Positions 9,803 to 18,724 of a DNA stretch of 64,000 nucleotides are shown here, piece by piece. Under the pieces are notes generated by a model. That model saw only the letters and a list, made by a program, of their open reading frames with translations. It searched no databases and was not told the DNA's origin. Positions within the stretch are counted from its first letter, which is position 1, and every line of letters begins with the position of its first letter. The stretch is from positions 1,901,001 through 1,965,000 of the forward strand of contig NZ_CP045871.1 of assembly GCF_009650135.1 (NCBI RefSeq), given 5' to 3'. The DNA is from Litorivicinus lipolyticus. GTDB lineage: Bacteria > Pseudomonadota > Gammaproteobacteria > Pseudomonadales > Litorivicinaceae. The translations under genes were made by a program, and so were the position numbers.

Positions 9803-10350
9803 TCGACGTTGACCGCGAGGGGCTCGCTGGCAGCGACCGGCAGCCCCGCCGCCAACCAAGCATCGGTGCCATCGGCAAACCAAAACAGCGAGCGGTAACC
9901 TAACTCGGCCAAGTGCTGGGTGGCATTCCAACCCATCCAGCAGTCCTTGATGCAGTACACCACGATGGGGTGCCACAGACTGCCGCCGGTTAACCGACCC
10001 ACGGTTTCGCTGAGGTAGGCCTGCATGTCGTCTTCGGACACTCCAAAGCCCACATTCGGTGTCCACACCGAGCCGGGAATGTTTTGGCGCGGCGCGTGTT
10101 CCGGCCAGGTTCCGTCCAGTTCATCGTAGCGGCCTTCGGGGATCGACAACACATCCAACAGCAATGCACCCGCCCGCGCGAGCGCTTCAACCTCGAGCGC
10201 ACCGACACGCGTACCTCCCGGTACCGTCATCGGTGTTTCAGTGGTGTAGTGGTGGATGCGAAGCCCGGTGTCGGGATCGAAATCACTGTCAGCGGCCCGC
10301 GCGTTAAACGCCAGGCCCGCCATCAATGTCAATATTAACCAGTTGGTCAC
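9799..10350 (-). CDS. Exported rhodanese-like protein with CxxxCW motif
   Basis: 183 residues with a signal peptide (about 1-19) and one rhodanese-like domain. The active loop reads [13 protein letters not shown] with Cys133 and Cys137. This Cys-x3-Cys-Trp pattern is typical of periplasmic proteins found beside PQQ-dependent dehydrogenases and sulfur genes. The GTG start overlaps the TGA of the upstream rhodanese gene (GTGA), so translation is probably coupled. Next to sox genes, handling of sulfane sulfur or a redox role is likely, but this is inference. Confidence 0.8.
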   Translation of the reverse strand: MTNWLILTLMAGLAFNARAADSDFDPDTGLRIHHYTTETPMTVPGGTRVGALEVEALARAGALLLDVLSIPEGRYDELDGTWPEHAPRQNIPGSVWTPNVGFGVSEDDMQAYLSETVGRLTGGSLWHPIVVYCIKDCWMGWNATQHLAELGYRSLFWFADGTDAWLAAGLPVAASEPLAVNVD

Positions 10351-10988
10351 TTAGTCAATGCGCCCTCTACAGTCAGGCCCAGTGAAGTCCAAGCCTGCAT
10401 ACCACCGCGGTAGTATTTCAGCTTCTCGACCGGATAGCCAAGGGCGACCATGCTGTATTTGGCGCGTTTGAACATCGCCGGGGTTTGACCACACCAGTAT
10501 CCGTTGCAGTAACCGACGATGGTTTTGGCATTGTCAAAGTTCAAGCTGCCGTCATCGTTTTCTTCCACGCCAAACACTTCGGTCAGGTAAAACAGCGCAT
10601 CGTCTTTAATGTCTGCAAAGTTTTTGAAGGACACGTTGGTGGTGCACGGAATATGCAGATCTTCGTGCCAATTCTCAGTTCGGGTATCGACCACCAAAAT
10701 AGAGCTGTCGACACTGGCCTGTTCCATGTAGTCAATGAACTCCAGCTCGCCCAAGGTGTCGATGCCAGCGGACACAATCATCGGCTGTGGCATGCCCTGT
10801 CCGGTCTTGTTGTAGGCTTCGTGAACCTGATTGCCGGCGGTGGCATTACGCTCGATCACACAGGTCTTGTCACCCAACTCGACGGTGACTGAGGCCACAC
10901 CGCGTTTGATCATCGGGCCTTCAGCCAGGGTCGCGGTCGCAAAGGTCACGGCTAACAGTGCCGCGGTAAGGTGCTTTATTTTTTTCAT
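10347..10988 (-). CDS. Exported rhodanese-domain protein (SoxL-like role possible)
   Basis: 213 residues with a signal peptide (MKKIKHLTAALLAVTFATATLA). A rhodanese-like domain spans about 75-213: the VVDTRTENWHEDLHIPCTTNV segment and the active loop GYCNGYWCGQTP with Cys161 as likely persulfide carrier and Cys166 nearby. It starts after a clear ribosome site (AGGAG). First gene of a two-gene minus-strand operon with the CxxxCW protein. Allochromatium soxXAKL includes a rhodanese, SoxL; this gene may do a similar job, but orthology is unproven. Confidence 0.8.
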   Translation of the reverse strand: MKKIKHLTAALLAVTFATATLAEGPMIKRGVASVTVELGDKTCVIERNATAGNQVHEAYNKTGQGMPQPMIVSAGIDTLGELEFIDYMEQASVDSSILVVDTRTENWHEDLHIPCTTNVSFKNFADIKDDALFYLTEVFGVEENDDGSLNFDNAKTIVGYCNGYWCGQTPAMFKRAKYSMVALGYPVEKLKYYRGGMQAWTSLGLTVEGALTK

Positions 10989-11022
10989 GATGGTTTTCTC
11001 CTAAACTCCAATGGAAATCTAA

Positions 11023-11037
11023 ATGCCTTTAAGGCAT
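11023..11037. promoter_or_regulatory. Palindrome in the divergent rhodanese/hydrolase promoter region
   Basis: ATGCCTT-T-AAGGCAT is a perfect 7-1-7 inverted repeat in the 83-base gap between the divergent rhodanese operon and the hydrolase gene. It is a natural candidate operator. Its right half runs into GGCATAACGATA (11033-11044), a motif also found at the soxC promoter. Confidence 0.45.
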
Positions 11038-11071
11038 AACGATAGCTACAATTAGTATAACGAGGTTTTTT

Positions 11072-11929
11072 ATGCGCGTTTCCCCATCGCTGTTATCGCT
11101 CGCGCTAACGGCAGCCCCCGCAATGGCCCAAACCGAGGTCACCACCGCCGGCTTGTTTGCCGACCATTACCCCGGTGACGGCACCACCGCGGTACTGGTG
11201 CTACATGGCACCCTGGCCCACAAGCGGATGGAGATTATAGCGACCATAGCGACATTGCTAAATGACGACTACGACCTGCCGGTGGTGGCGCCGAATTTGA
11301 GCCTGTCATCGCCCGCGCGAACCAGCATGGTCGACTGCGCACAAACCCATGATCACCGCGACAGCGATGCACCGCGCGAAGTCGCCACATGGATTGACTG
11401 GATGCAGCAACAGGGCTACGACAACATCATCGTTGCCGCCCACAGTCGCGGCGGCGCGCAACTCTCGACGTATTTAGCTGACACTCCCGCGGACGTGGTC
11501 TCGGCAGCTGTACTGGTGGCCCCGGCGACCTACAATGCCGAGTACGCCGCCGACAGCTACCTAAACGCCACGGGGCAACCCTTGGCGTCGGTCATGCAGC
11601 GCGCCGGTGCACTGGCGCCGGACAGCCTGATGGACGTCCCACGCTTCGTCTATTGCGATGATGCCACCGTCAGCGCCGGCGCCTTCATCGACTACTATAC
11701 GCCGCGTCCGACCTTCGATACGCCGACCAACTTACAAAATGTGACGCTGCCGACGGTTGTGGTGATGGGAAGCGATGACACTGTGGTGGCCGACCTCCCC
11801 GATCGTCTGGCGGCAACCAACTTAGGCGATAACGTCCGCGTGGAAACCATCGACGGCGCCGACCACTTTTTCCGAGACCTGTATGCCGATGACATTGCGA
11901 CATTTATTGCTGAGCACGCTGGTCTTTAG
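11072..11929 (+). CDS. Exported alpha/beta-hydrolase
   Basis: 285 residues with a signal peptide (about 1-19) and an alpha/beta-hydrolase fold. LVLHGTLAHK (43-52) forms the oxyanion region, AHSRGG holds the nucleophile Ser125, GSDDTVV holds the likely acid Asp, and GADHFFRD the His. It has no lid domain typical of true lipases. The substrate is unknown. It overlaps the next gene by 47 bases, so the two are coexpressed. It is divergent from the rhodanese operon and shares its regulatory gap. Confidence 0.82.
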   Translation: MRVSPSLLSLALTAAPAMAQTEVTTAGLFADHYPGDGTTAVLVLHGTLAHKRMEIIATIATLLNDDYDLPVVAPNLSLSSPARTSMVDCAQTHDHRDSDAPREVATWIDWMQQQGYDNIIVAAHSRGGAQLSTYLADTPADVVSAAVLVAPATYNAEYAADSYLNATGQPLASVMQRAGALAPDSLMDVPRFVYCDDATVSAGAFIDYYTPRPTFDTPTNLQNVTLPTVVVMGSDDTVVADLPDRLAATNLGDNVRVETIDGADHFFRDLYADDIATFIAEHAGL

Positions 11930-12311
11930 CGCCAGCCTCGCCGCGCAAGACTTTAGCCAGTCCGCACAACCCGCGCTGGTGTTTGTGACCCAGTCCAACT
12001 GCCGCTTTTGCGTGCGCTTGGACCGTCAGGTCCTGAGCCCTCTTAAGGCCAGTGGCTTGTTCAATCAGGGCGTGACCTTCGTCGAGGTCAGTTTAGATGC
12101 CGGCGAGTTTGTCACCGACCATGACGGCCTGCGCGTAGAAGGCCAGGCATTCGCCGCGCGCTACGGGGCCTTTGGCACGCCAACTTTGTTGTTTCTAGAT
12201 GCCCAAGGCGTCATTCAGGGGGAGCCGTGGTTCGGTGTCCCCGACGCCTTGGATTTCTATGGAGCAAAAATCGAAGGCGCCGTGGCTAACCTAAAGGGCC
12301 TTACGAACTAA
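11883..12311 (+). CDS. Exported thioredoxin-fold protein (SoxW-like)
   Basis: 142 residues: a signal peptide (about 1-21) and a thioredoxin fold with the redox motif CRFC (40-43) and the cis-Pro region AFGTPTLLF. SoxW of Paracoccus is a periplasmic thioredoxin that keeps Sox proteins reduced, and this one ends against soxB, so the same role is likely. The start could be ATG 11883 or 11889 (MTLRHLLL); both lie inside the hydrolase gene. The last 11 bases overlap the convergent soxB. Confidence 0.78.
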   Translation: MPMTLRHLLLSTLVFSASLAAQDFSQSAQPALVFVTQSNCRFCVRLDRQVLSPLKASGLFNQGVTFVEVSLDAGEFVTDHDGLRVEGQAFAARYGAFGTPTLLFLDAQGVIQGEPWFGVPDALDFYGAKIEGAVANLKGLTN

Positions 12312-14049
12312 GGCCCGGATTGGTTTTGATACCGACGATTTTCGGCGTATTCAGCTTGTTCACACGGACCGTGTCTTGGGCCCGCAAGTACTCTGCGGTG
12401 ACCTCGGAAATATCCGGGCCCGGCGCCTGCGAGCCAACCGTCGCCCACCCCGCCACCTTGTAAGACTTGCTCGCTTCGATCAGCGTGCCATCGTCCAAAC
12501 GCATCTCGGTGATGCGGCTACCCATACCGGCCAGCGGATTAATGGTGTAATCCAAACCGCCGACACGCACCATGTCGCCACCCTGTTGGTAATACGGATC
12601 TTCGTTGAACAGGTTGTCCGCGACGTCCTCCAAAATCAGCTTCAGCTCTTCGCCGCTCATGTCCCGAGCATAGGTTTCGCCATAAGTGATCGCGGTCTGG
12701 TCCAGCACATTTTCCATGGTGATGGCGTCGCCCGCCAACACCGAGGTGCCCCAGCGGAAGCCCGGTGACAGCGAAATCTGGGCGTTTAAGACCTGTCGTA
12801 AGCCATCGCAGATGACCTGATCGAAGGTGCCGTTAAAGTTGCCACGCCGGTATAGCGTTTCATCCGCGACCGCCAACTCTTCTTGGAGCTTGCCCAAATA
12901 GGGCGCACGTTCGCGGGTAATCAGCGCGGTCATGGCCGCATCCGGCTCGATGATGTTCGAGAACACCGGAATCAAGCGGTGCTTATAGCCGACCATGCCC
13001 TGTTCGGACAGCTCCAAGTCCATGACCGCCAGGTACTTGCCGTTGGAGCCGGCGTTGGTGACCAGAGTTTTGCCCCCCGGGTTGGCGATTTCAAGCGGTG
13101 CGGGTACCGCGTCGTGGGTGTGCCCCCCGAAAATAACGTCAATGCCACTAACGCGGCTGGCCATTTTGACGTCGACGTCCATGCCATTGTGCGACAACAC
13201 CACCACCGCGTGCGGCTTATGCTCGGCACGGACCTGGTCAACCAGTTCTTGCATGTCGTCATCGCGAATACCAAAGGTCCAATCCGGGATGAAGCGCGAC
13301 GGGTTGGCGATGGGCGTATAGGGGAATGCCTGGCCAATAACCGCGACCCGGTAGCCGCCCATTTCCTTGATCACATAGGGCTTAAACGCGTGACCGGTGT
13401 CTTCGTCAAAGACCGGCGCGTCATCAAAAATTGCCTCGTCCGTGACCTTGACGTTTTGGGCCACAAAGTCACCATTGAAGGCCTCAATATTGGCCAGGAT
13501 TTCGTCGTCCTGGTAGGTGAATTCCCAATGCCCCGTCATGACGTCGACGCCCAGGTCGTTACAGGCACGCACCATGTCCATGCCACGCGTCCACAGCGAC
13601 GTGCCGCTGCCCTGCCAGGTGTCACCACCGTCCATCAGCAAGGTTTTGTCCTCGCCGTAGCTGCCGCGCAAGGCATTGACCAGCGTCTTCAAGTGGGCGA
13701 AACCACCAACACGGCCAAAGCGGCGTGCGGCTTCGTCAAAACCCAAGTAGGTAAAGGCGTGCGCCTCGGGCGTGCCAGCTTTGATCCCAAAGGCATCCAG
13801 CAAAGCGTTGCCAACCAAGTGCGGCGCGCGCCCGTAGGCGCCGTGCAGGCCCAAGTTTACATTCGGTTCGCGAAAGTAAATCGGGTTCAACTGGGCGTGG
13901 CAGTCCGTGATGTGCATCAAACGAACCTGGCCGAACGGCGCAGTGTCAAACAATGCCTTTTGGGCAGCAGCGGCATTACCAATCGGCAGCGCGCCACCGG
14001 CGGCGGCCAAGGCCATCAAACGGCCAAATTCACGACGGTCCATGCTCAT
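12301..14049 (-). CDS. soxB: Thiosulfohydrolase SoxB
   Basis: Di-manganese periplasmic enzyme of the 5'-nucleotidase superfamily that hydrolyses the sulfonate from SoxYZ-S-sulfonate. The start at 14049 (MSMDRREFGR) follows TAGGAG, giving 582 residues; the open frame reaches further upstream, but without a ribosome site and through the next gene. A twin-arginine-like signal (DRREFGRLMALAAAGGA, 4-20) directs export. Metal-binding motifs are HITDCHAQ (46-53), the GDTWQGSG segment, LSHNGMDVD and GGHTHD. It is the last gene of the sox operon. Confidence 0.97.
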   Translation of the reverse strand: MSMDRREFGRLMALAAAGGALPIGNAAAAQKALFDTAPFGQVRLMHITDCHAQLNPIYFREPNVNLGLHGAYGRAPHLVGNALLDAFGIKAGTPEAHAFTYLGFDEAARRFGRVGGFAHLKTLVNALRGSYGEDKTLLMDGGDTWQGSGTSLWTRGMDMVRACNDLGVDVMTGHWEFTYQDDEILANIEAFNGDFVAQNVKVTDEAIFDDAPVFDEDTGHAFKPYVIKEMGGYRVAVIGQAFPYTPIANPSRFIPDWTFGIRDDDMQELVDQVRAEHKPHAVVVLSHNGMDVDVKMASRVSGIDVIFGGHTHDAVPAPLEIANPGGKTLVTNAGSNGKYLAVMDLELSEQGMVGYKHRLIPVFSNIIEPDAAMTALITRERAPYLGKLQEELAVADETLYRRGNFNGTFDQVICDGLRQVLNAQISLSPGFRWGTSVLAGDAITMENVLDQTAITYGETYARDMSGEELKLILEDVADNLFNEDPYYQQGGDMVRVGGLDYTINPLAGMGSRITEMRLDDGTLIEASKSYKVAGWATVGSQAPGPDISEVTAEYLRAQDTVRVNKLNTPKIVGIKTNPGLSS

Positions 14050-14119
14050 GGACAGACTCCTACAAAATAAGTGGGGGATAAAAAAGGGTGGCCGAAGCCA
14101 CCCTTGAAAGGACTGCGCG

Positions 14120-14428
14120 TTACCTAGGTACGCGCATTTTCCAGTTTTGGTCTTCGTTCTCGGCCTGGAAGACCGAAGCCTCGGCCCAGTAAAGGGCCTT
14201 GCTGGCCAAACCCTTAGCTTCGTCAGCCTTGCCAGCTTCCTTAGCGGCCTGAGCCTTCTTAATGGCTGGGGCGGTGATGGTCCACTCGTAGCCCATTGCC
14301 TTGGCCTTGCTGTTGGCCGCACTCGCTTTTTCAAGCATCGCGTCAACACTCATGCCATGCGATCCGGCTTGGGCCGTCGCCGCCGCCAACATCACGCCGG
14401 CTAGCATCCATCCTTTGACTAATTTCAT
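14120..14428 (-). CDS. soxK: SoxXA-binding protein (SoxK type)
   Basis: 102 residues: a signal peptide (about 1-21), then a short helical protein (KAMGYEWTITAPAIKKAQAAKEAGKADEAKGLASKALYWAE). Size, export and place directly after soxA fit SoxK, which binds SoxAX in Allochromatium and other sulfur oxidisers and raises its activity. No cysteine remains after cleavage, so it should be structural rather than catalytic. Confidence 0.78.
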   Translation of the reverse strand: MKLVKGWMLAGVMLAAATAQAGSHGMSVDAMLEKASAANSKAKAMGYEWTITAPAIKKAQAAKEAGKADEAKGLASKALYWAEASVFQAENEDQNWKMRVPR

Positions 14429-14437
14429 GGGATTTCC

Positions 14438-15265
14438 TTATTTGCGGGCGCCGGGGCCGTTGAATTCCAAGCCGTTGCTCATGTAGGTCAAGAAATACTC
14501 TAGGTTCGAATACTCCGGTCCCTGTGCCTTCAAAGGCTTAGCGCGAACGTTGGTATTACAGCCACCAAAGCGGCGGTGCAAGGTGCCCATCGCCTGCCAC
14601 TTGGAGCGGTACACAGGCCAGTGACTGGCGTGACCAAACGCAGGTGACATCGTGTCCGCACGGGCATTCAGACCGGCGCCATACATATGGCAATCCGAGC
14701 ACGAAAAGTTCAGCTGACCACGCTTGGTGTAGAACATTTCTTTGCCAGATTCATAGGCCGCCAAAGCGCCCGCATCATCCGCCGGAATCACCGTATTGAT
14801 GACTTGGCCGCGTGACTCGTAGCTCATGTAGGCCGACAAGGCAGCAATTTTGCCCTTCTTCCAACCCCATGCTTTTTCGCCATTGGCGGTCCGGCACTCA
14901 TTAATCGCCCGTTCCATGGTCACCACCATGTCGCGATCACCATCCCAGTACGGGTAGTTTTCACGCTGCGCCGGGCTGTCAAAGCAGTCGGCAAACGACT
15001 TACCGTTGGCAAAGGCCGTGTTGTACAGCTCTTCACCGGCTTCGATTTCAGGCTCGTACGGAGGAAATTCTTCAATCGCTTCCCACTGTTCACGGGCGCC
15101 CGGCAAAATCGAATAAACCCCGTTAATGAAATCGCCCTCGGCGACTTGTGAGAAACGCGACTCGTAAAACTTCTGAAACGCTTTCTGATCCGCTTCAGGG
15201 CTCGCAACCGCGGCCCCTGAAACAGCGACGCTCAACGCAAGTGTTAATCGGGTGAGTGTTGTCAT
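14438..15265 (-). CDS. soxA: Cytochrome SoxA, mono-haem type
   Basis: Catalytic cytochrome of SoxAX, which joins thiosulfate to SoxYZ. 275 residues with a signal peptide (about 1-21). Only one haem motif is present, CSDCH (189-193). In di-haem SoxA a second CxxCH lies in the N-terminal half; here that region has only lone cysteines, Cys94 (SFADCFD) and Cys124 (NECRTA), which could form a disulfide as in the mono-haem Starkeya protein. Cys236 (FGGCNT) is the expected cysteine-persulfide haem ligand. Confidence 0.95.
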   Translation of the reverse strand: MTTLTRLTLALSVAVSGAAVASPEADQKAFQKFYESRFSQVAEGDFINGVYSILPGAREQWEAIEEFPPYEPEIEAGEELYNTAFANGKSFADCFDSPAQRENYPYWDGDRDMVVTMERAINECRTANGEKAWGWKKGKIAALSAYMSYESRGQVINTVIPADDAGALAAYESGKEMFYTKRGQLNFSCSDCHMYGAGLNARADTMSPAFGHASHWPVYRSKWQAMGTLHRRFGGCNTNVRAKPLKAQGPEYSNLEYFLTYMSNGLEFNGPGARK

Positions 15266-15288
15266 TGTTATGCCACCTCCCAGTAGAC

Positions 15289-15597
15289 TTATTTGACCGT
15301 GATGTCGGCGCTATCGGTGGCACCCGTGTTGTCCGACCACGCGATGGTCAGTGCGCCACCTTTTTCACCTGGGTATGCAAAGGCCAGGTAAGGGTCTTTA
15401 GACACCGAGCTATTAAACTCAGCGCTAAACACCATCGTCCCGCCCGACATTGCCGTGACGTTTTGAATGAAGTGCGGGGGAATTGCGTTGCCGTCTTTGT
15501 CTTTGCGCAGCCCAGTTTCCATCGGGTGCTTCATCAACACTTTAACGTCGACCATGCCATTTTTAGCTTTGGCTTTGCCTCGGATTGTTTTCGCCAT
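15289..15597 (-). CDS. soxZ: Sulfur carrier subunit SoxZ
   Basis: 102 residues, the usual SoxZ length, an immunoglobulin-like fold that pairs with SoxY. It has no signal peptide, as expected, because it is exported with SoxY. Family segments include KVLMKHPMETGLRKD and IPPHFIQNVTA. It sits 13 bases downstream of soxY. Confidence 0.97.
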   Translation of the reverse strand: MAKTIRGKAKAKNGMVDVKVLMKHPMETGLRKDKDGNAIPPHFIQNVTAMSGGTMVFSAEFNSSVSKDPYLAFAYPGEKGGALTIAWSDNTGATDSADITVK

Positions 15598-15610
15598 GAG
15601 TATTCTCCTA

Positions 15611-16054
15611 TTAACCGCCGCAGCCGCCGATGGTGACTTTCACTTCCTGCGAAGCGCTGTAGAGCTTGCCGCCCGATTTGACGACCGCAACCACGTTTGA
15701 GGTTTCGCCCATGCGCACACGGGTCTTGACCAAGCCTGCAGTGCCCGCACCCAGAGTTGCGGTCATTGCCAGCGGCGAGGGGTTGTTATCAATAAAGATA
15801 GCAATTTGCTCGACCGGCAAACTGGTGCTGACTTCGAGCGGCACAACCGCGCCGTTTTCAGCGATTTCGGGCGCCTTGAGTTTGACCTCAGCGCTGGCCT
15901 GGTTGTCGGCGGACCCGAACAATTCAGCCATCGCCGCAGTGCTTTCGCTGGCTTTCATAGCGGACTCAGACCAAGCGGCCCAGGCCATGCGCGGCAGCGC
16001 AATGCCCGCCACGACTGCGCCACTTAAGGCGCGCAATACAGATCGACGATCCAT
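15611..16054 (-). CDS. soxY: Sulfur carrier subunit SoxY
   Basis: Carries pathway intermediates bound to a C-terminal cysteine. 147 residues ending in the hallmark GGCGG, with Cys145 as carrier. The N-terminus has a twin-arginine signal (MDRRSVLRALSGAVVAGIALP), so the folded SoxYZ pair can be exported together. It sits between soxX and soxZ. Confidence 0.97.
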   Translation of the reverse strand: MDRRSVLRALSGAVVAGIALPRMAWAAWSESAMKASESTAAMAELFGSADNQASAEVKLKAPEIAENGAVVPLEVSTSLPVEQIAIFIDNNPSPLAMTATLGAGTAGLVKTRVRMGETSNVVAVVKSGGKLYSASQEVKVTIGGCGG

Positions 16055-16070
16055 GGTGATATCTCCTCTC

Positions 16071-16406
16071 TTACAAACTGTGTACGAACTCGACCACCAG
16101 GTCGATTTCGGCTTCGGTCAAAATCCCGTTACGGCCAAACGGCGGCATCGAGGTCATTGGGTTGCGCTTGGTGGGGTCCCAAATCTGGGCACGTAAATCA
16201 TCCTTGTTCGGATACCGTGCCTTCATCGCCATCAACGGCGGACCCCAGTTACCGGCCAAGGTGCCGCCTTCCATCTGGTGACAGGTCAGGCAATTGCCCT
16301 TCTTGCGATCAAAGGCGACTTGCTTGCCCTGCTCAACAGCGCTATCCGCTGCCGCGCCTATAGATCCCGCCAACAATGTGGCAGCCAGTACGGATTTCAT
16401 TATCAT
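16071..16406 (-). CDS. soxX: Cytochrome SoxX
   Basis: Mono-haem c subunit of SoxAX that receives electrons from SoxA. 111 residues with a signal peptide (about 1-20), CLTCH at 39-43 and the axial Met in NPMTSMPPFG (near 84-87). AAGGAG lies at the right distance from ATG 16406; ATG 16400 is possible too. soxX and soxA are separated here by soxYZ. Confidence 0.95.
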   Translation of the reverse strand: MIMKSVLAATLLAGSIGAAADSAVEQGKQVAFDRKKGNCLTCHQMEGGTLAGNWGPPLMAMKARYPNKDDLRAQIWDPTKRNPMTSMPPFGRNGILTEAEIDLVVEFVHSL

Positions 16407-16438
16407 TTTTTTCTCCTTATTAGACCCAGTCAGTACGC

Positions 16439-17392
16439 CTACTGACTGGACTCAGCCATATATGATACGGCGTCCGCGACCACGTCATCAGCCAAATTCG
16501 TGAACCCACCTTTTGGCGGCATGTAGCCGGCATCGCCCTGGTAACCCTGAATCGCGTGCTCAACCAAGCTGGCTAAGCCCTGGCTGATACGCCCGGACCA
16601 AGCCGCCTGATCGCCAACCTTAGGTGCGCCGGCAACGCCGCTGCCGTGGCAGGCCGCGCAATACTGATCATACGCGCCCTGGCCACGAACTGCCACCTCC
16701 GACAGACTGACTTTAGTGGCAGTCGAGGCTTCAGGCGCACTGTCGCCGTAATGGCTGGCCGAGACACCGCTGTCTTCTTTAAAGTGCCCAGTCGGGCTAA
16801 GGCCGCCGATCGTGCCGACGATGGTCATAGCCGCCGGGTCCGCACAGTCCTCAAAACACCGCGCGTTAACCACATCAGGCCGGTCATCGACGTAAAACGA
16901 ATCTTGATTGGGCATCTCAACCTCAGCAAAGCTGGCTTGGCTGAGCTCGAAGTCATAGTCAATAATGTCATTCAAATACAGCACGTATGCCGTGATCTTG
17001 TAGACCTCGTCGTCACTTAAGGACTGCGGCTGCGGGTACGGCATAGCCCGGTGGATATAGTCCCACAGGGTGGATGCGTAGGGCCAATACGACCCGACCG
17101 TCTTTTCAGGCCGCTCTTCGGTCAGGCTGCCCTCGCCCCCAGCCAGCACCGGCCAACGCCCAGCGCCCTCGCCAAACGAGCCGTGACACATGGCGCACTT
17201 AGCTTCGTACAACGGCTCGCCCTGTTCGGCGGTACCGCCACCGGGCGGTAAACCCATCCCGTCGGGGCGAATATCAATATCCCACCCGGCGATTTCGTTA
17301 TCGCTGGCCGGGGTGCCGAAACCGAGGGACGCGGCCTGGGCACCAACACTGAACAGAGCGGCAAGCAGAGCCAACTTAGGTAATTTGAACAT
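16439..17392 (-). CDS. soxD: Sulfane dehydrogenase cytochrome subunit SoxD
   Basis: Di-haem c-type cytochrome that takes electrons from the molybdenum subunit SoxC. 317 residues with a signal peptide (about 1-20) and two haem motifs, CAMCH (66-70) and CAACH (245-249). An extra cysteine pair lies in CFEDC (179-183). It overlaps the end of soxC by 17 bases. Having SoxCD suggests full oxidation of the sulfane sulfur to sulfate without sulfur globules. Confidence 0.95.
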   Translation of the reverse strand: MFKLPKLALLAALFSVGAQAASLGFGTPASDNEIAGWDIDIRPDGMGLPPGGGTAEQGEPLYEAKCAMCHGSFGEGAGRWPVLAGGEGSLTEERPEKTVGSYWPYASTLWDYIHRAMPYPQPQSLSDDEVYKITAYVLYLNDIIDYDFELSQASFAEVEMPNQDSFYVDDRPDVVNARCFEDCADPAAMTIVGTIGGLSPTGHFKEDSGVSASHYGDSAPEASTATKVSLSEVAVRGQGAYDQYCAACHGSGVAGAPKVGDQAAWSGRISQGLASLVEHAIQGYQGDAGYMPPKGGFTNLADDVVADAVSYMAESSQ

Positions 17393-18650
17393 TGGTCACC
17401 TCTCCACTAGCGTGCACGTTCCAGGTATGAATTGAGTTTTTATGATAAATCGTATTGGTCCCGCGCTCGCCGCGCAGCTGCGCCAGTGTTGGCTGGACGT
17501 AACCGGTCTCGTCAATCGCGCGCGACTGAATCAACCAAGGCTCGCCATTCCATTGGGTTTTAAAACCAAACCGCGTTAAAGCCTTGGGCAAGGCCAAGCC
17601 TTTGACTTCGGCTTTTTGCCAAGTAACACCGCCATCAAACGACAAATCGACCGCCTTAATGGTGCCGCGTCCTGACCAGGCCAGGCCTTCGATCTCTATA
17701 AAGCCTTTTTGCTGAATCGGGTTCTCTGGGCACGGGTTCGTCACCACAGAGTTGGTCTCTTGCACAAACGAAAACTTGCGTGAACGTCCGTCCGGCATCA
17801 AATCGGTGTACTTAGACGTCTCTTCACGGTGGTACCAAGGCTGGTCACCGACTTCCAAACGACGCAGCCATTTGACACTAGTGTTGCCCTCCCAACCCGG
17901 GTTCATCAAACGCACCGGAAAACCCTGCTCAGGGCGCAATGGCTCGCCGTTTTGGGCGTAACAAATCAGTGCGTCATCCAAGGCTTTGTCGATCGGGATC
18001 GAACGGCTCATACCGGCCGCATCCGAGCCTTCGGCAAGAATCCACTTGCCCTCGGCCTTAACCCCAACTTCCGCCAGCAGCGTCGACAAGCGCACGCCTG
18101 TCCACTCCGAGCACGAGACCATGCCATGGGTGAACTGCAGCGCCTCCATTTGGGCACCTTTCCACTCCATGCCACCGTTCGCAGGGCATTCGATAAAACG
18201 AATTTCCGTCACCGACGGCATCCGCATTAAATCGTCCAGCGTGAAAATTAACGGGCGCTCAACCAGCCCGTGGATCATTAGCTGATATTCGTCCGGGTTA
18301 ACCTCAGGAATACCGCCGTGATAGCGCTCAAAGTGCAAACCGCTGGGCGTAATAATGCCCTTCAGGTCCTGCAACGGCGAAAATGAAATGGAGGATTCGG
18401 GGCTGGCGGTCAACCAGGGCACTGTCCGGCGCTGAAGGTCAGTAAAGTCCGACGGCCGCCCGTAAGGACGGGCAACAACGCCGCGACCCAAGGTTTTGGT
18501 CCATTCAGGCAGATTCGGCGCCTTGTTCGAGGCTAGCGCCGGTGTCACAGCACCCGCAGCAGCCGCGGTCGCCACAGCGAACCCTTTGCGCAAAAAATTG
18601 CGCCGATCCGCGCCCTTTAACTGGGCCGCTTCATCGGCGACCGCACTCAT
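17376..18650 (-). CDS. soxC: Sulfane dehydrogenase molybdenum subunit SoxC
   Basis: Molybdopterin enzyme of the sulfite-oxidase family that oxidises the SoxY-bound sulfane. I chose ATG 18650 (MSAVADEA), preceded by AGGA at four bases; this gives 424 residues with a twin-arginine signal at 16-17 (RRNFLRKGFAVATAAAAGA). The frame is open to ATG 18737, but a promoter-like sequence overlaps that stretch; GTG 18686 is another choice. The molybdenum ligand Cys is in FIECPANGG (residue 155 here). First gene of the operon soxCDXYZAKB. Confidence 0.94.
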   Translation of the reverse strand: MSAVADEAAQLKGADRRNFLRKGFAVATAAAAGAVTPALASNKAPNLPEWTKTLGRGVVARPYGRPSDFTDLQRRTVPWLTASPESSISFSPLQDLKGIITPSGLHFERYHGGIPEVNPDEYQLMIHGLVERPLIFTLDDLMRMPSVTEIRFIECPANGGMEWKGAQMEALQFTHGMVSCSEWTGVRLSTLLAEVGVKAEGKWILAEGSDAAGMSRSIPIDKALDDALICYAQNGEPLRPEQGFPVRLMNPGWEGNTSVKWLRRLEVGDQPWYHREETSKYTDLMPDGRSRKFSFVQETNSVVTNPCPENPIQQKGFIEIEGLAWSGRGTIKAVDLSFDGGVTWQKAEVKGLALPKALTRFGFKTQWNGEPWLIQSRAIDETGYVQPTLAQLRGERGTNTIYHKNSIHTWNVHASGEVTNVQIT

Positions 18651-18724
18651 CAATTCCTGAGTGCTTGGCTCATATAATGATTTCACAGGCTTCTCATCAC
18701 GTTTGGTTATATCGTTATGCCAAT

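Noticed and set aside
12883..14070. 395-codon plus-strand frame
   Set aside because: It lies antisense to soxB, whose motifs and ribosome site are clear; the translation looks like no known family.
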